DNA of 64,000 nt from Anomaloglossus baeobatrachus (GCF_048569485.1 NW_027442251.1:62001-126000); one strand, 5' to 3'; shown: positions 1 to 11,210, numbered from the stretch's first letter. Numbers and translations are program-made. Notes: generated by a model not told the origin, from the letters alone.

Positions 1-108
1 GGACATATACTCATGCGAAAACAAAACAGCTGGACAAGGAAAAAGAGGAGGACACACAGATATAGGCATGGCACGCCATTCTAAAATCATGTAAAACACC
101 GCAAGGTG
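1..108 (-). mobile_element. hAT-1 terminal segment, cut by window edge
   Basis: The first base lines up with 3417 and with 44512, inside the roughly 330-bp segment that lies between the hAT-1 terminal inverted repeat and its 234-bp array. The terminus itself lies to the left of the window. Strand is given as that of the transposase gene this tail belongs to in the copy at 44289. Confidence 0.75.
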
Positions 109-3100
109 ACTCCAAGCGGAGTCTCCCTTTTTTCCAAAAATTGGGCCCCACACACACCCACCCATTCAGTGGCAGCAGTTGTGCCCCAGTTGTACACTTC
201 ACAGCTACATTTGCATCAAGCACATTCAAAAATACGCTATTCTTAACCGTCCCCAGGATGACACCGGGGTAGGTAGCAAAGTCTTTCCTGATCCCAGCTC
301 TGTTCATCTTGGCTTCAAGCACATTCAAAAATACGCCATTCTTATCCGTCCCCAGGATGACACCGGGGTAGGTAGATAAAGTTTTTGCTGACCATGACTT
401 GTTCATCTTGGCTTCTTTTAAAAACACAGCAAGCAAGGGTTACTCCAAGCGGAGTCTCCCTTTTTTCCAAAAATTGGGCCACACAGACACCCACCCCATC
501 AGTGGCAGCACTTGGGCCCTAGTTGCAAACAGGATGTTTTGATTTGCATCAAGCACATTCAAAAATACGCCATAATTAACCGTCCCCAGGATGACACCGG
601 GGTAGGTAGCAAAGTCTTTCCTGATCCCAGCTCTGTTCATCTTGGCTTCTTTTAAAAACACAGCAAGCAAGGGTTACTCCAAGCGGAGTCTCCCTTTTTT
701 CCAAAAATTGGGCCACACAGACACCCACCCCATCAGTGGCAGCACTTGGGCCCTAGTTGCAAACAGGATGTTTTGATTTGCATCAAGCACATTCAAAAAT
801 ACGCCATAATTAACCGTCCCCAGGATGACACCGGGGTAGGTAGCAAAGTCTTTCCTGATCCCAGCTCTGTTCATCTTGGCTTCTTTTAAAAACACAGCAA
901 GCAAGGGTTACTCCAAGCGGAGTCTCCCTTTTTTCCAAAAATTGGGCCACACAGACACCCACCCCATCAGTGGCAGCACTTGGGCCCTAGTTGCAAACAG
1001 GATGTTTTGATTTGCATCAAGCACATTCAAAAATACGCCATTCTTATCCGTCCCCAGGATGACACCGGGGTAGGTAGATAAAGTCTTTGCTGACCCATGA
1101 CTTGTTCATCTTGGCTTCTTTTAAAAACACAGCAAGCAAGGGTTACTCCAAGCGGAGTCTCCCTTTTTTCCAAAAATTGGGCCACACAGACACCCACCCC
1201 ATCAGTGGCAGCACTTGGGCCCTAGTTGCAAACAGGATGTTTTGATTTGCATCAAGCACATTCCAAAATTCGCCATAATTAACCGTCCCCAGGATGACAC
1301 CGGGGTAGGTAGCAAAGTCTTTCCTGATCCCAGCTCTGTTCATCTTGGCTTCTTTTAAAAACACAGCAAGCAAGGGTTACTCCAAGCGGAGTCTCCCTTT
1401 TTTCCAAAAATTGGGCCACACAGACACCCACCCCATCAGTGGCAGCACTTGGGCCCTAGTTGCAAACAGGATGTTTTGATTTGCATCAAGCACATTCAAA
1501 AATACGCCATAATTAACCGTCCCCAGGATGACACCGGGGTAGGTAGCAAAGTCTTTCCTGATCCCAGCTCTGTTCATCTTGGCTTCTTTTAAAAACACAG
1601 CAAGCAAGGGTTACTCCAAGCGGAGTCTCCCTTTTTTCCAAAAATTGGGCCACACAGACACCCACCCCATCAGTGGCAGCACTTGGGCCCTAGTTGCAAA
1701 CAGGATGTTTTGATTTGCATCAAGCACATTCAAAAATACGCCATAATTAACCGTCCCCAGGATGACACCGGGGTAGGTAGCAAAGTCTTTCCTGATCCCA
1801 GCTCTGTTCATCTTGGCTTCTTTTAAAAACACAGCAAGCAAGGGTTACTCCAAGCGGAGTCTCCCTTTTTTCCAAAAATTGGGCCCCACACACACCCACC
1901 CCTTCAGTGGCAGCAGTTGTGCCCCAGTTGTACACTTCACAGCTACATTTGCATCAAGCACATTCAAAAATACGCTATTCTTAACCGTCCCCAGGATGAC
2001 ACCGGGGTAGGTAGCAAAGTCTTTCCTGATCCCAGCTCTGTTCATCTTGGCTTCTTTTAAAAACACAGCAAGCAAGGGTTACTCCAAGCGGAGTCTCCCT
2101 TTTTTCCAAAAATTGGGCCACACAGACACCCACCCCATCAGTGGCAGCACTTGGGCCCTAGTTGCAAACAGGATGTTTTGATTTGCATCAAGCACATTCA
2201 AAAATACGCCATAATTAACCGTCCCCAGGATGACACCGGGGTAGGTAGCAAAGTCTTTCCTGATCCCAGCTCTGTTCATCTTGGCTTCTTTTAAAAACAC
2301 AGCAAGCAAGGGTTACTCCAAGCGGAGTCTCCCTTTTTTCCAAAAATTGGGCCACACAGACACCCACCCCATCAGTGGCAGCACTTGGGCCCTAGTTGCA
2401 AACAGGATGTTTTGATTTGCATCAAGCACATTAAAAAATACGCCATAATTAACCGTCCCCAGGATGACACCGGGGTAGGTAGCAAAGTCTTTCCTGATCC
2501 CAGCTCTGTTCATCTTGGCTTCTTTTAAAAACACAGCAAGCAAGGGTTACTCCAAGCGGAGTCTCCCTTTTTTCCAAAAATTGGGCCCCACACACACCCA
2601 CCCCTTCAGTGGCAGCAGTTGTGCCCCAGTTGTACACTTCACAGCTACATTTGCATCAAGCACATTCAAAAATACGCTATTCTTAACCGTCCCCAGGATG
2701 ACACCGGGGTAGGTAGCAAAGTCTTTCCTGATCCCAGCTCTGTTCATCTTGGCTTCTTTTAAAAACACAGCAAGCAAGGGTTACTCCAAGCGGAGTCTCC
2801 CTTTTTTCCAAAAATTGGGCCACACAGACACCCACCCCATCAGTGGCAGCACTTGGGCCCTAGTTGCAAACAGGATGTTTTGATTTGCATCAAGCACATT
2901 CAAAAATACGCCATAATTAACCGTCCCCAGGATGACACCGGGGTAGGTAGCAAAGTCTTTCCTGATCCCAGCTCTGTTCATCTTGGCTTCTTTTAAAAAC
3001 ACAGCAAGCAAGGGTTACTCCAAGCGGAGTCTCCCTTTTTTCCAAAAATTGGGCCCCACACACACCCACCCCTTCAGTGGCAGCAGTTGTGCCCCAGTTG

Positions 3101-3183
3101 TACACTTCACAGCTACATTTGCATCAAGCACATTCAAAAATACGCTATTCTTAACCGTCCCCAGGATGACACCGGGGTAGGTA
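109..3183 (-). repeat. 234-bp tandem array of hAT-1, about 13 units
   Basis: Head-to-tail units of 234 bp are seen by the spacing of the 'tactccaagcggagt' motif (for example 674, 908, 1143, 1377). On the minus strand each unit holds a frame closed by a stop in the same place; the first ATG gives about 66 residues starting MNRAGIRKDFATYPGVILG. Two main variants occur, one reading QNILFATRAQVLPL (Q type) and one VAVKCTTGAQLLPL (V type). Rarer units at about 360-420 and 908-1142 read MNKSW in place of MNRAG. The unit is not a gene in its own right: it matches the end of the hAT-1 transposase gene at 47798 and its 3' flank. Confidence 0.93.
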
Positions 3184-3193
3184 TGTCCAGGAG

Positions 3194-3525
3194 TAGAGAT
3201 GAGCGAACCGGTCCCGGTTCGGCTCGAGGTCGGTTCGCCGAACGGAGCTCCCGTTCGAGTTCGGCTCGTCGAACGTTCGACGAACCGAACTCGAGCCAAT
3301 AGGAAACAATGGCAGGCAATCACAAACACAGTAAAACACCTAGAAAACACCCTCAAAGGTGTCCAAAAGGTGACAAACAACTCACAACACAACACAAACA
3401 CATGGGAAAGTGACAAGGACATATACTCATGCGAAAACAAAACAGCTGGACAAGGAAAAAGAGGAGGACACACAGATATAGGCATGGCACGCCATTCTAA
3501 AATCATGTAAAACACCGCAAGGTGA
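3194..3525 (-). mobile_element. hAT-1 terminal segment with TIR, embedded in array
   Basis: Starts TAGAGATGAGCGAACC, the type of end seen in frog hAT elements, followed by a GC-rich set of nested inverted motifs (gttcggctcg, cgttcgacgaacc) to about 3296, then an A-rich stretch. The same segment, with the same ten preceding bases tgtccaggag, is found at 44279-44620. Because the flanking bases are shared with that copy, this terminus was probably brought here by duplication and not by a new insertion. Confidence 0.85.
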
Positions 3526-4054
3526 CTCCAAGAGGAGTCTCCCTTTTTTCCAAAAATTGGGCCCCACACACACCCACCCCTTCAGTGGCAGCAGTTGTGC
3601 CCCAGTTGTACACTTCACAGCTACATTTGCATCAAGCACATTCAAAAATACGCTATTCTTAACCGTCCCCAGGATGACACCGGGGTAGGTAGCAAAGTCT
3701 TTCCTGATCCCAGCTCTGTTCATCTTGGCTTATTTTAAAAACACAGCAAGCAAGGGTTACTCCAAGCGGAGTCTCCCTTTTTTCCAAAAATTGGGCCACA
3801 CAGACACCCACCCCATCAGTGGCAGCACTTGGGCCCTAGTTGCAAACAGGATGTTTTGATTTGCATCAAGCAAAATCAAAAATACGCCATAATTAACCGT
3901 CCCCAGGATGACACCGGGGTAGGTAGCAAAGTCTTTCCTGATCCCAGCTCTGTTCATCTTGGCTTCTTTTAAAAACACAGCAAGCAAGGGTTACTCCAAG
4001 CGGAGTCTCCCTTTTTTCCAAAAATTGGGCCACACAGACACCCACCCCATCAGT
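3526..4054 (-). repeat. 234-bp array of hAT-1, about 2.3 units
   Basis: One V-type unit, one Q-type unit and a partial Q-type unit follow the terminal segment, in the same orientation as the array at 109-3183. The array stops abruptly at 4054 inside a unit, where hAT-2 sequence begins. Confidence 0.9.
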
Positions 4055-4500
4055 ACTTTACCCTCCACACCAGTCCCAAGCTGGAAGCACTGCAGCACTG
4101 CCTCGGCGAAGCGGCAACAGGCTGTGCTGCAGCTAATCTGCATAGGTGACAAACCCCACAATGCAGAAGAGGTGTGGACAGCTCTAAAACAGCATGCAGA
4201 TCACTGGCTCACACCTCTGAACCTAAAGCCAGGAAAGGTTGTGTGTGACAATGGCCGGAACCTGGTGGCGGCTTTGAGGCGAGGCCAGCTGACACATGTT
4301 CCATGCGTGGCCCATGTGCTCAACCTCGTGGTTCAGCGGTTTCTAAACTCATACCCAGAGCTGTCTGATCTGCTGGTAAAAGTTCGCCGCCTGTCTGCAC
4401 ATTTTCGAAAGTCACCTACTGCTTCAGCCGGCCTTGCCGGCTTTCAGCGTCATTTGCATCTTCCGGCTCACAGACTGGTGTGTGATGTCCCCACGCATTG
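4055..4500 (+). pseudogene. hAT-2 transposase fragment, 446 bp
   Basis: Same sequence as 9978-10423 in the same orientation. It encodes the middle of a hAT transposase: the second catalytic aspartate region (KVVCDNGRNL), the C-x2-H motif (HVPCVAHVLNLVV) and the start of the CDVPTH segment that precedes the conserved tryptophan. It has no start or end of its own: it begins at the break in the 234-bp array and ends where the inverted repeat of the tyrosine-recombinase fossil begins. It is a relocated piece and cannot make a transposase. Confidence 0.9.
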
Positions 4501-4811
4501 CTGATATGTGCCCGTTCAAGTGTCTCGGGAATTTTCAACAGATCCGTCCGAAGGTGGATGGCCCCTTATTATGTCACGAGGATGGGTCCTTTTTATCGAG
4601 ATACCAATTTGTGAGTGTTTTTAGGGCATGTTTGAAGTCGTTGGGGTTAGATCCGAAGTCTTTCGGATTGGGGCAGCGAAGGAGGCCTCTATATGCGGCC
4701 TACCGGAGGAGACAGTTAAGCAGATTGGTAGGTGGAAGTCGCAGCGCTTTAAGTCGTATGTACGTCCCCAGGTGGTTGTTGGCAATTGAGGGGAAAAGGG
4801 GGGGGTATTAG
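4501..4811 (+). mobile_element. Tyrosine-recombinase retroelement fossil (Ngaro/DIRS type), recombinase end
   Basis: Encodes the C-terminal half of a tyrosine recombinase. The same sequence, inverted, is at 9246-9557, where the upstream recombinase part with an AFFGALRVGEL motif also survives. With the SGNH domain that follows, this fits vertebrate Ngaro-like tyrosine-recombinase retrotransposons, some of which carry an SGNH hydrolase frame. Broken fossil. I cannot exclude a Crypton-type DNA element, as no reverse transcriptase is seen here. Confidence 0.65.
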
Positions 4812-4916
4812 GGTAGCAATGGGGGGGTGAGAGTGTGTGTTTTTTGTCAATTTGGTTTGGTGAGGCAATAAAATGGTGTCGTCTGTACATTTTGTATTGC
4901 AGAAGCACCCCCCCTT

Positions 4917-5504
4917 CCTTCCCTGGTCTGGATCCTTGGCCACTCTTATGTGTATTGGGGAGCCCGACGAGCGGACGCGAGATGGAACGGGAGACAGCTA
5001 GGTTTTGAGAAGGACCTGGCTCTCGTGCGATGGCTCGGTGTTCGGGGGTTAGGGTGGAACAGGGTGTTGCAGGAGGTGCATAGATACGCCCGGTTGGACA
5101 GACCTCCTGACATCTTAGTGTTGCATGCCGGGGGGAATGATTTGGGTGGGCGTCCTTTTCGAATCTTGATAACGGACATCAAACATGATTTGTTACGGTT
5201 ATGGGTGTCGTTTCCAGGTCTAACGATAGTCTGGTCGGAGATAGTAGCGAGAAAGAGTTGGCAGAAAGCGCGGTCAGTTGACAGGTTGAACAAGGCGCGG
5301 GCGAAGGTTAATAGGGCGATCTCGAAGTTTGTTAGTCGGAACGGGGGTATAGCAATACGGCATGTTGAGTTGGAAAGGACGGAAGAGGAATTTTGGTTGG
5401 CTGACGGGGTACACCTTAATGCGGTGGGAACTGACTTATGGGCTCTTGGCTTGCAGGGAGGTATTGAGAGGGCCCTTTGCTTGCGGGGGGTCTCAGGCAC
5501 TTGA
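4917..5504 (+). mobile_element. SGNH-hydrolase-like domain of the tyrosine-recombinase fossil
   Basis: The frame shows the SGNH fold blocks in order: ILGHSYVYWG (block I), LVLHAGGNDLG (block III, with the Asn-Asp pair) and DGVHLNAVG near the end (block V, Asp and His). The family role in these elements is unsettled; an esterase activity has been proposed for SGNH domains in general. It follows the recombinase remnant by about 100 bp. A second, inverted copy lies at 8565-9160. Fossil; this copy keeps a long open frame. Confidence 0.75.
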
Positions 5505-5889
5505 AGGGTTTCAAGGTGCCTTCGTTGTGGTGTTGTTTATTGGTGGGTCCTTGAAGTTGGTTTAAAATTGGTTCGGGGATTCATCCGGGTATGGATCCCC
5601 TCATTGGCAGAATTGATGGTCCCCTAGTGATTTTGGGGGGGAACCCCGACGGGGTATGTCGGGGCCCCTGGGGGTGTGGTTGGGGTTGACGGAGGATTAA
5701 CCCTAACCATTTGGTGCTACTGAGTCAGTGTGGGTAACGGCTGGGAGCAAGTTGAGGTTTTTTATTGCTCGGTTATGGGAATCACCAGGGTTTTGGTAGC
5801 TTCAAGGACCTTACCACATTGCAAATTTTATTGGTTATGTATTCTTGTTAATAAAATGGCTGCTATGGCCAAAATTATCCAAAGATAAA
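5505..5889 (+). mobile_element. Non-coding tail of the tyrosine-recombinase fossil
   Basis: No coding signal. Contains a GC-rich dyad (CCCCGAC spaced by seven bases from GTCGGGG on one strand) near 5645-5665 and a terminal 'aataaaatggctgctatggcc'-like end near 5850-5870. Mirrored at 8166-8550. Confidence 0.5.
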
Positions 5890-6464
5890 TTTGTGTCTGT
5901 GTAATTACTTTTAAATAAGAAATGGGAATGGAGGTGTGGGGTATGAAAGGAAGACCGGAGTCAACAATTCCAGGGTCAAGCATGTTTATTTGCGTAAGCT
6001 TCGTTCCAGGGTAGAAAGGGTAAGAGTGCCTTTCAGAATTCGAAGTGGTCGGACTGTACGGACCACCAAGAACTGCAGGAGAGCTTGAACATCTTCCCAT
6101 GGATGTGCGACATCCTCCCTCATCAGTTACGTAGGTAAGCAGGTTCTCAGCATTGCAGCCCATTTGTTGTCTTAAGTTAGTTAAGCGGGGTTAACTAACC
6201 TGTCAGTTCAGCCTCAGGTCTAAAGCAGAGGCCTGGACTCCACTCCTTACTCCTCACTCCACAACTCTCCTTAAAAACAACTGACTCCTTTTTCCTGCCC
6301 CGGGGTCTCCAGGCGTTTCCTTCCGTCTGGTCCTGCCCACTGGTGTGCCTGTCTTTCCCTGGGGGAGGTGACTAGGGTTTTCTGGTTGGCTTTGTGTGAC
6401 TTAGGTGAGGGAAGTTGTTATGCGGGGGCCTATGTGTGACTACCTGCAGTGTCAGGGCGTCACA
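5890..6464 (-). mobile_element. LTR-like element, inverted copy
   Basis: Read on the minus strand it starts TGTGACGCCCTGACAC, resembles the LTR at 41943-42856 in its first hundred bases, and has AATAAA followed by a CTGGAATTGTTGACTCCGG segment near its other end (about 5960-5990). No internal retroviral genes are attached, so it looks like a solo LTR captured in the inverted repeat. The distal boundary is approximate. Confidence 0.55.
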
Positions 6465-6525
6465 TATGTATGTGTGTATGTCTGCTAAAGGAATCCGCAC
6501 CGTCATATTTACAAACACAAAATTT

Positions 6526-6619
6526 TGACTCTATGCACAGAAGAGAGTCATGCTATTTACATGATTTGTGTTTTTTTACCTTTTAAAACTATCATTAAAT
6601 GTTAAGTTTTAGTTAGGGA
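6526..6619. other. Short spacer, nothing recognised
   Basis: AT-rich stretch between the left palindrome arm and the microsatellite. No coding or RNA signal seen. Confidence 0.5.
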
Positions 6620-7325
6620 TTTATGCTTCTGTCTGTCTCTCTCCCAATCTCTGTCATCTGTCTGTCTCTGTGTGTCTCTATCTCTATCCATGTCTCTCTG
6701 TCTCTCTATCTCTGTCTGTCTCTCTGTGTCTGTCTGTCTTTCTCTCTTTGTGGCTGTCTGTTTCTATGTCTGTCTGTCTCTTTTCCAGGTCTGTCTCTTT
6801 TCCAGGTCTGTCTCTTTCCCTGTCTGTCTGTCTCTTCCCCTGTCTGTCTCTTCCCCTGTCTGTCTCTTCCCCTGTCTGTCTCTGTATTTCTTTGTCTGTC
6901 TCTGTCTGTCTCTTCCCCTGTCTGTCTCTTTCCCTGTCTCTCTCTGCCTGTCTCTCTTTGTCTCTCTCTGTCTGACTCATTCCCCGTTTGTCTCTTTCCC
7001 TGTCTATCTCTGTATTTCTTTGTCTGTCTCTATCTGTCTGTCTCTCTCTGTCTGTCTCTTCCCCTGTCTGTCTGTTTCCCTGTCGGTCTGCCTTTTCTCC
7101 TGCCTGTCTCTGTATGTTTGTCTTTGTCTGTTTCCCTATCTGCCTCTGTCTCTTTCTCTGTCTCTGTCTGTCTGCCTTTTTTCCCTGTCTATCTCTGTCT
7201 GTCTCTTTCCCTGTCTGCCTCTGTCTGTTTGTCTCTGTCTCTTTCCCTGTCTGTCTATGCCTATCTGTCTCTGTCTGTTTGTCTCTCAGTCTGTGTCTGT
7301 CTCTCTCTATCTGTCTCCCCACTGA
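6620..7325. repeat. TCTG/TCTC-rich microsatellite, about 700 bp
   Basis: Imperfect ctgtctgtctct and tttccctgtctgtct motifs run across the whole stretch. Long open frames exist in several phases on both strands purely because the motif lacks stop codons; their predicted proteins are Leu-Ser-Val-Cys repeats on one strand and Asp-Arg-Gln-Thr repeats on the other. It lies in the spacer of inverted repeat 1. Confidence 0.92.
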
Positions 7326-7523
7326 CATCATATTATCTCACACATAAGCTTCTTATACTATGAATGTCCTTTGTTCCTATAGCAACCAATCACAGCTGCT
7401 ATTAATAACTTGCAGCTCCCACCTCCATTCAGTTTAATGGAGGCAGGTTTTTTGGAGAGTAACTGTAAAGGTTAAATATTCCTGTTAAAACATAGTCTAC
7501 AACGTTCCCTGAGTCACATGAGG
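7326..7523. other. Spacer flank with a common vertebrate repeat motif
   Basis: Contains 'tatagcaaccaatcacagct', a motif I recognise as frequent in amphibian interspersed repeats, but too short here to name a family. No gene seen. Confidence 0.35.
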
Positions 7524-7592
7524 TGTCTGCAAAATTTTGTGTTTGTAAATATGACGGTGCGGATTCCTTTAGCAGACATACACACATACATA

Positions 7593-8165
7593 TGTGACGC
7601 CCTGACACTGCAGATAGTCACACATAGGCCCCCGCATAACAACTTCCCTCACCTAAGTCACACAAAGCCAACCAGAAAACCCTAGTCACCTCCCCTAGGG
7701 AAAGACAGGCACACCAGTGGGCAGGACCAGACGGAAGGAAACGCCCACCTAGGGGTCTGGAGACCCCGGGGCAGGAAAAAGGAGTCAGTTGTTTTTAAGG
7801 AGAGTTGTGGAGTGAGGAGTAAGGAGTGGAGTCCAGGCCTCTGCTTTAGACCTGAGGCTGAACTGACAGGTTAGTTAACCCCGCTTAACTAACTTAAGAC
7901 AACAAATGGGCTGCAATGCTGAGAACCTGCTTACCTACGTAACTGATGAGGGAGGATGTCGCAAATCCATGGGAAGATGTTCAAGCTCTCCTGCAGTTCT
8001 TGGTGGTCCGTACAGTCTGACCACTTCGAATTCTGAAAGGCACTCTTACCCTTTCTACCCTGGAACGAAGCTTACGCAAATAAACATGCTTGACCCTGGA
8101 ATTGTTGACTCCGGTCTTCCTTTCATACCCCACACCTCCATTCCCATTTCTTATTTAAAAGTAAT
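7593..8165 (+). mobile_element. LTR-like element, plus-strand copy
   Basis: Mirror of 5890-6464. Starts TGTGACGCCCTGACAC and has AATAAA at about 8079-8084 followed by the CTGGAATTGTTGACTCCGG segment typical of a polyadenylation and U5 region. A 133-codon open frame crosses the second half but has no recognised domain and is probably chance. Confidence 0.55.
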
Positions 8166-9934
8166 TACACAGACACAAATTTATCTTTGGATAATTTTGG
8201 CCATAGCAGCCATTTTATTAACAAGAATACATAACCAATTAAATTTGCAATGTGGTAAGGTCCTTGAAGCTACCAAAACCCTGGTGATTCCCATAACCGA
8301 GCAATAAAAAACCTCAACTTGCTCCCAGCCGTTACCCACACTGGCTCAGGAGCACCAAATTATAAGGGTTAATCCTCCGTCAACCCCAACCACACCCCCA
8401 GGGGCCCCGACATACCCCGTCGGGGTTCCCCCCCAAAATCACCAGGGGACCATCAATTCTGCCAATGAGGGGATCCATACCCGGATGAATCCCCGAACCA
8501 ATTTTAAACCAACTTCAAGGACCCACCAATAAACAACACCACAACGAAGGCACCTTGAAACCCTTCAAGTGCCTGAGACCCCCCGCAAGCAAAGGGCCCT
8601 CTCAATACCTCCCTGCAAGCCAAGAGCCCATAAGTCAGTTCCCACCGCATTAAGGTGTACCCCGTCAGCCAACCAAAATTCCTCTTCCGTCCTTTCCAAC
8701 TCAACATGCCGTATTGCTATACCCCCGTTCCGACTAACAAACTTCGAGATCGCCCTATTAACCTTCGCCCGCGCCTTGTTCAACCTGTCAACTGACCGCG
8801 CTTTCTGCCAACTCTTTCTCGCTACTATCTCTGACCAGACTATCGTTAGACCTGGAAACGACGCCCATAACCGTAACAAATCATGTTTGATGTCCTTTAT
8901 CAAGATTCGAAAAGGACGCCCACCCAAATCATTCCCCCCGGCATGCAACACTAAGATGTCAGGAGGTCTGTCCAACCGGGCGTATCTATGCACCTCCTGC
9001 ACCCTAACCCCCGAACACCGAGCCATCGCACGAGAGCCAGGTCCTTCTCAAAACCTAGCTGTCTCCAGTTCCATCTCGCGTCCGCTCGTCGGGCTCCCCA
9101 ATACACATAAGAGTGGCCAAGGATCCAGACCAGGGAAGGAAGGGGGGGTGCTTCTGCAATACAAAATGTACAGACGACACCATTTTATTGCCTCACCAAA
9201 CCAAATTGACAAAAAACACACACTCTCACCCCCCCCATTGCTACCCTAATACCCTAATACCCCCCCCCTTTTCCCCTCAATTGCCAACAACCACCTGGGG
9301 ACGTACATACGACTTAAAGCGCTGCGACTTCCACCTACCAATCTGCTTAACTGTCTCCTCCGGTAGGCCGCATATAGAGGCCTCCGTCGCTGCCCCAATC
9401 CGAAAGACTTCGGATCTAACCCCAACGACTTCAAACATGCCCTAAAAACACTCACAAATTGGTATCTCGATAAAAAGATATATGTAATAAGGGGCCATCC
9501 ACCTTCGGACGGATCTGTTGAAAATTCCCGAGACACTTGAACGGGCACATATCAGATGCCACAACCATCCCCAAACGGACTAGTCTACCCACACCTCTCT
9601 GATCAGTTTTCGATTTCCTAATCCAAAATTCAACTCCGTTTTCCACTGACATAATGTCACCCCAATCCAAGTTCCCGGGGAACGCCTTACTGGGCGATAC
9701 CAACTCCCCAACCCGCAGGGCTCCAAAAAACGCCAAAGAAAAGGCTAACTTAAACAAACTCACCTCAAACGGAGATAGACAAACCCCCCACAACGCCCTA
9801 CCCAGCCGGGTAGGGACCCAGCCCAGCCCAGCTGGGACCCAGTTTGAGCGAGGAACGGAACAAGTCCTTCCCACACCAAGGTTTGCAGGCCCTACCTCAG
9901 TCAGGGTTTCACCCACACTCTACAGCTCCGGAAT
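8166..9934 (-). mobile_element. Tyrosine-recombinase/SGNH fossil, inverted copy
   Basis: On the minus strand, from 9934 down: an N-terminal recombinase part with LAFSLAFFGALRVGEL and RKSKTDQRG, the C-terminal recombinase part (about 9246-9557), the SGNH domain (about 8565-9160, with LVLHAGGNDLG and DGVHLNAVG), then the non-coding tail. The recombinase region 9558-9934 lies outside the inverted repeat and is present only once. Ngaro-like tyrosine-recombinase retroelement is the best match; broken, with several breaks. No reverse transcriptase part is present. Confidence 0.65.
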
Positions 9935-11210
9935 GTCATGCTCTTCAGCCTCCTCCTCCTCCTGCGCATCCTCATCCACTTTACCCTCCACACCAGTCCC
10001 AAGCTGGAAGCACTGCAGCACTGCCTCGGCGAAGCGGCAACAGGCTGTGCTGCAGCTAATCTGCATAGGTGACAAACCCCACAATGCAGAAGAGGTGTGG
10101 ACAGCTCTAAAACAGCATGCAGATCACTGGCTCACACCTCTGAACCTAAAGCCAGGAAAGGTTGTGTGTGACAATGGCCGGAACCTGGTGGCGGCTTTGA
10201 GGCGAGGCCAGCTGACACATGTTCCATGCGTGGCCCATGTGCTCAACCTCGTGGTTCAGCGGTTTCTAAACTCATACCCAGAGCTGTCTGATCTGCTGGT
10301 AAAAGTTCGCCGCCTGTCTGCACATTTTCGAAAGTCACCTACTGCTTCAGCCGGCCTTGCCGGCTTTCAGCGTCATTTGCATCTTCCGGCTCACAGACTG
10401 GTGTGTGATGTCCCCACGCATTGGAATTCAACTCTGCACATGTTGATCAGGATATGTGAGCAGAAGAGGGCAGTTGTTGAGTACCTGCATCACCTAAGCC
10501 ATCGGGAAATGGGTCAAACTCCACACATAACACCTGAGGAGTGGAGATGGATGTCCGACCTATGTACCATCCTCCAAAACTTTGAGGACTCCACCAAGAT
10601 GGTGAGCGGCGATGACGCCATTATTAGCGTCACCATACCGCTTCTCTGCCTTCTAAAACGGTCTCTGCTCAAAACCAAACATGATGCATTGCAGGCGGAA
10701 CACGATGAGTTGGAGCAAGAAACAGTAGTGGGTGTGGGTGATAACACACAGCCCAGCCTCGTCTCATCACAACGTGCAGTGGAGGACTATGACGAGGAGG
10801 AAGATGAAGACATGGAGCAACTCTCCGACCAAATTGAGGATATGACATGCATACCAGTCATATGCTCAGTTCAGCGTGGCTGGCCAGAGGACAGGGTAGA
10901 TGAGGAGGAGGAGGAGGAGAAGGAGGAGGACAGCATGTTCAGTCATCGTGTTGGTCTGGATATTGAAGTGATGGCTGTTAAGAGTCTGGCGCACATGGAT
11001 GACTTTATGGTAAGCTGCCTGTCTCGTGACCCTCGCGTTAAGAACATCTTGGCCGACAATCATTACTGGTTGGTAACACTGTTAGACCCACGCTACAAGG
11101 AGAACTTTATGTCTCTTATTCCCGAGGCGGAGAGGTCAGCCAAAATGCAGCAGTTCTGGAAGGCCATAGTCACGGAAGTAGGCAAAGCATTCCCTTCACA
11201 AAACGCTAGC
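9935..11210 (+). pseudogene. hAT-2 transposase, middle portion
   Basis: About 425 codons of hAT transposase in one open frame. Visible in order: Ser-rich linker (CSSASSSSCASSS), KVVCDNGRNL with the second catalytic Asp, HVPCVAHVLNLVV with Cys-x2-His, CDVPTHWNSTLHML with the conserved Trp, an acidic insert (VDEEEEEEKEEDSMF), and NHYWLVTLLDPRYKENFM. It stops being transposase after the residues AFPSQNAS at 11210, so the C-terminal dimerisation domain and last catalytic Glu are missing, as are the first Asp and the BED finger. The open frame continues upstream to 9654 only by chance, antisense to the recombinase fossil. The second half overlaps in content with 26493-27570. Confidence 0.9.

Larger units (their letters stand above)
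4501..9557. repeat. Inverted repeat 1, about 2.0-kb arms around a 1-kb spacer
   Basis: Left arm about 4501-6525 and right arm about 7524-9557 are reverse complements: recombinase end, SGNH domain, tail, LTR and a short outer flank appear in mirror order. Arms differ by scattered changes and by a deletion in the right-arm SGNH copy, so they have had time to diverge. Confidence 0.9.

Noticed and set aside
109-3183. Repeated 76-codon frames as a gene family or a polyprotein
   Set aside because: Each unit ends in its own stop, the long form starts at TTG, and the unit is a satellite in the 3' flank of hAT-1. I annotate the repeat and not separate genes.
6623-7363. Long open frames of 100 to 246 codons in several phases
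   Set aside because: They are translations of a TCTG/TCTC microsatellite with no stop codons in its motif; the products are low-complexity and phase-independent.
9654-9934. N-terminal extension of the 531-codon hAT-2 frame
   Set aside because: This part is antisense to the recombinase fossil and shows no hAT similarity; the frame is open by chance.
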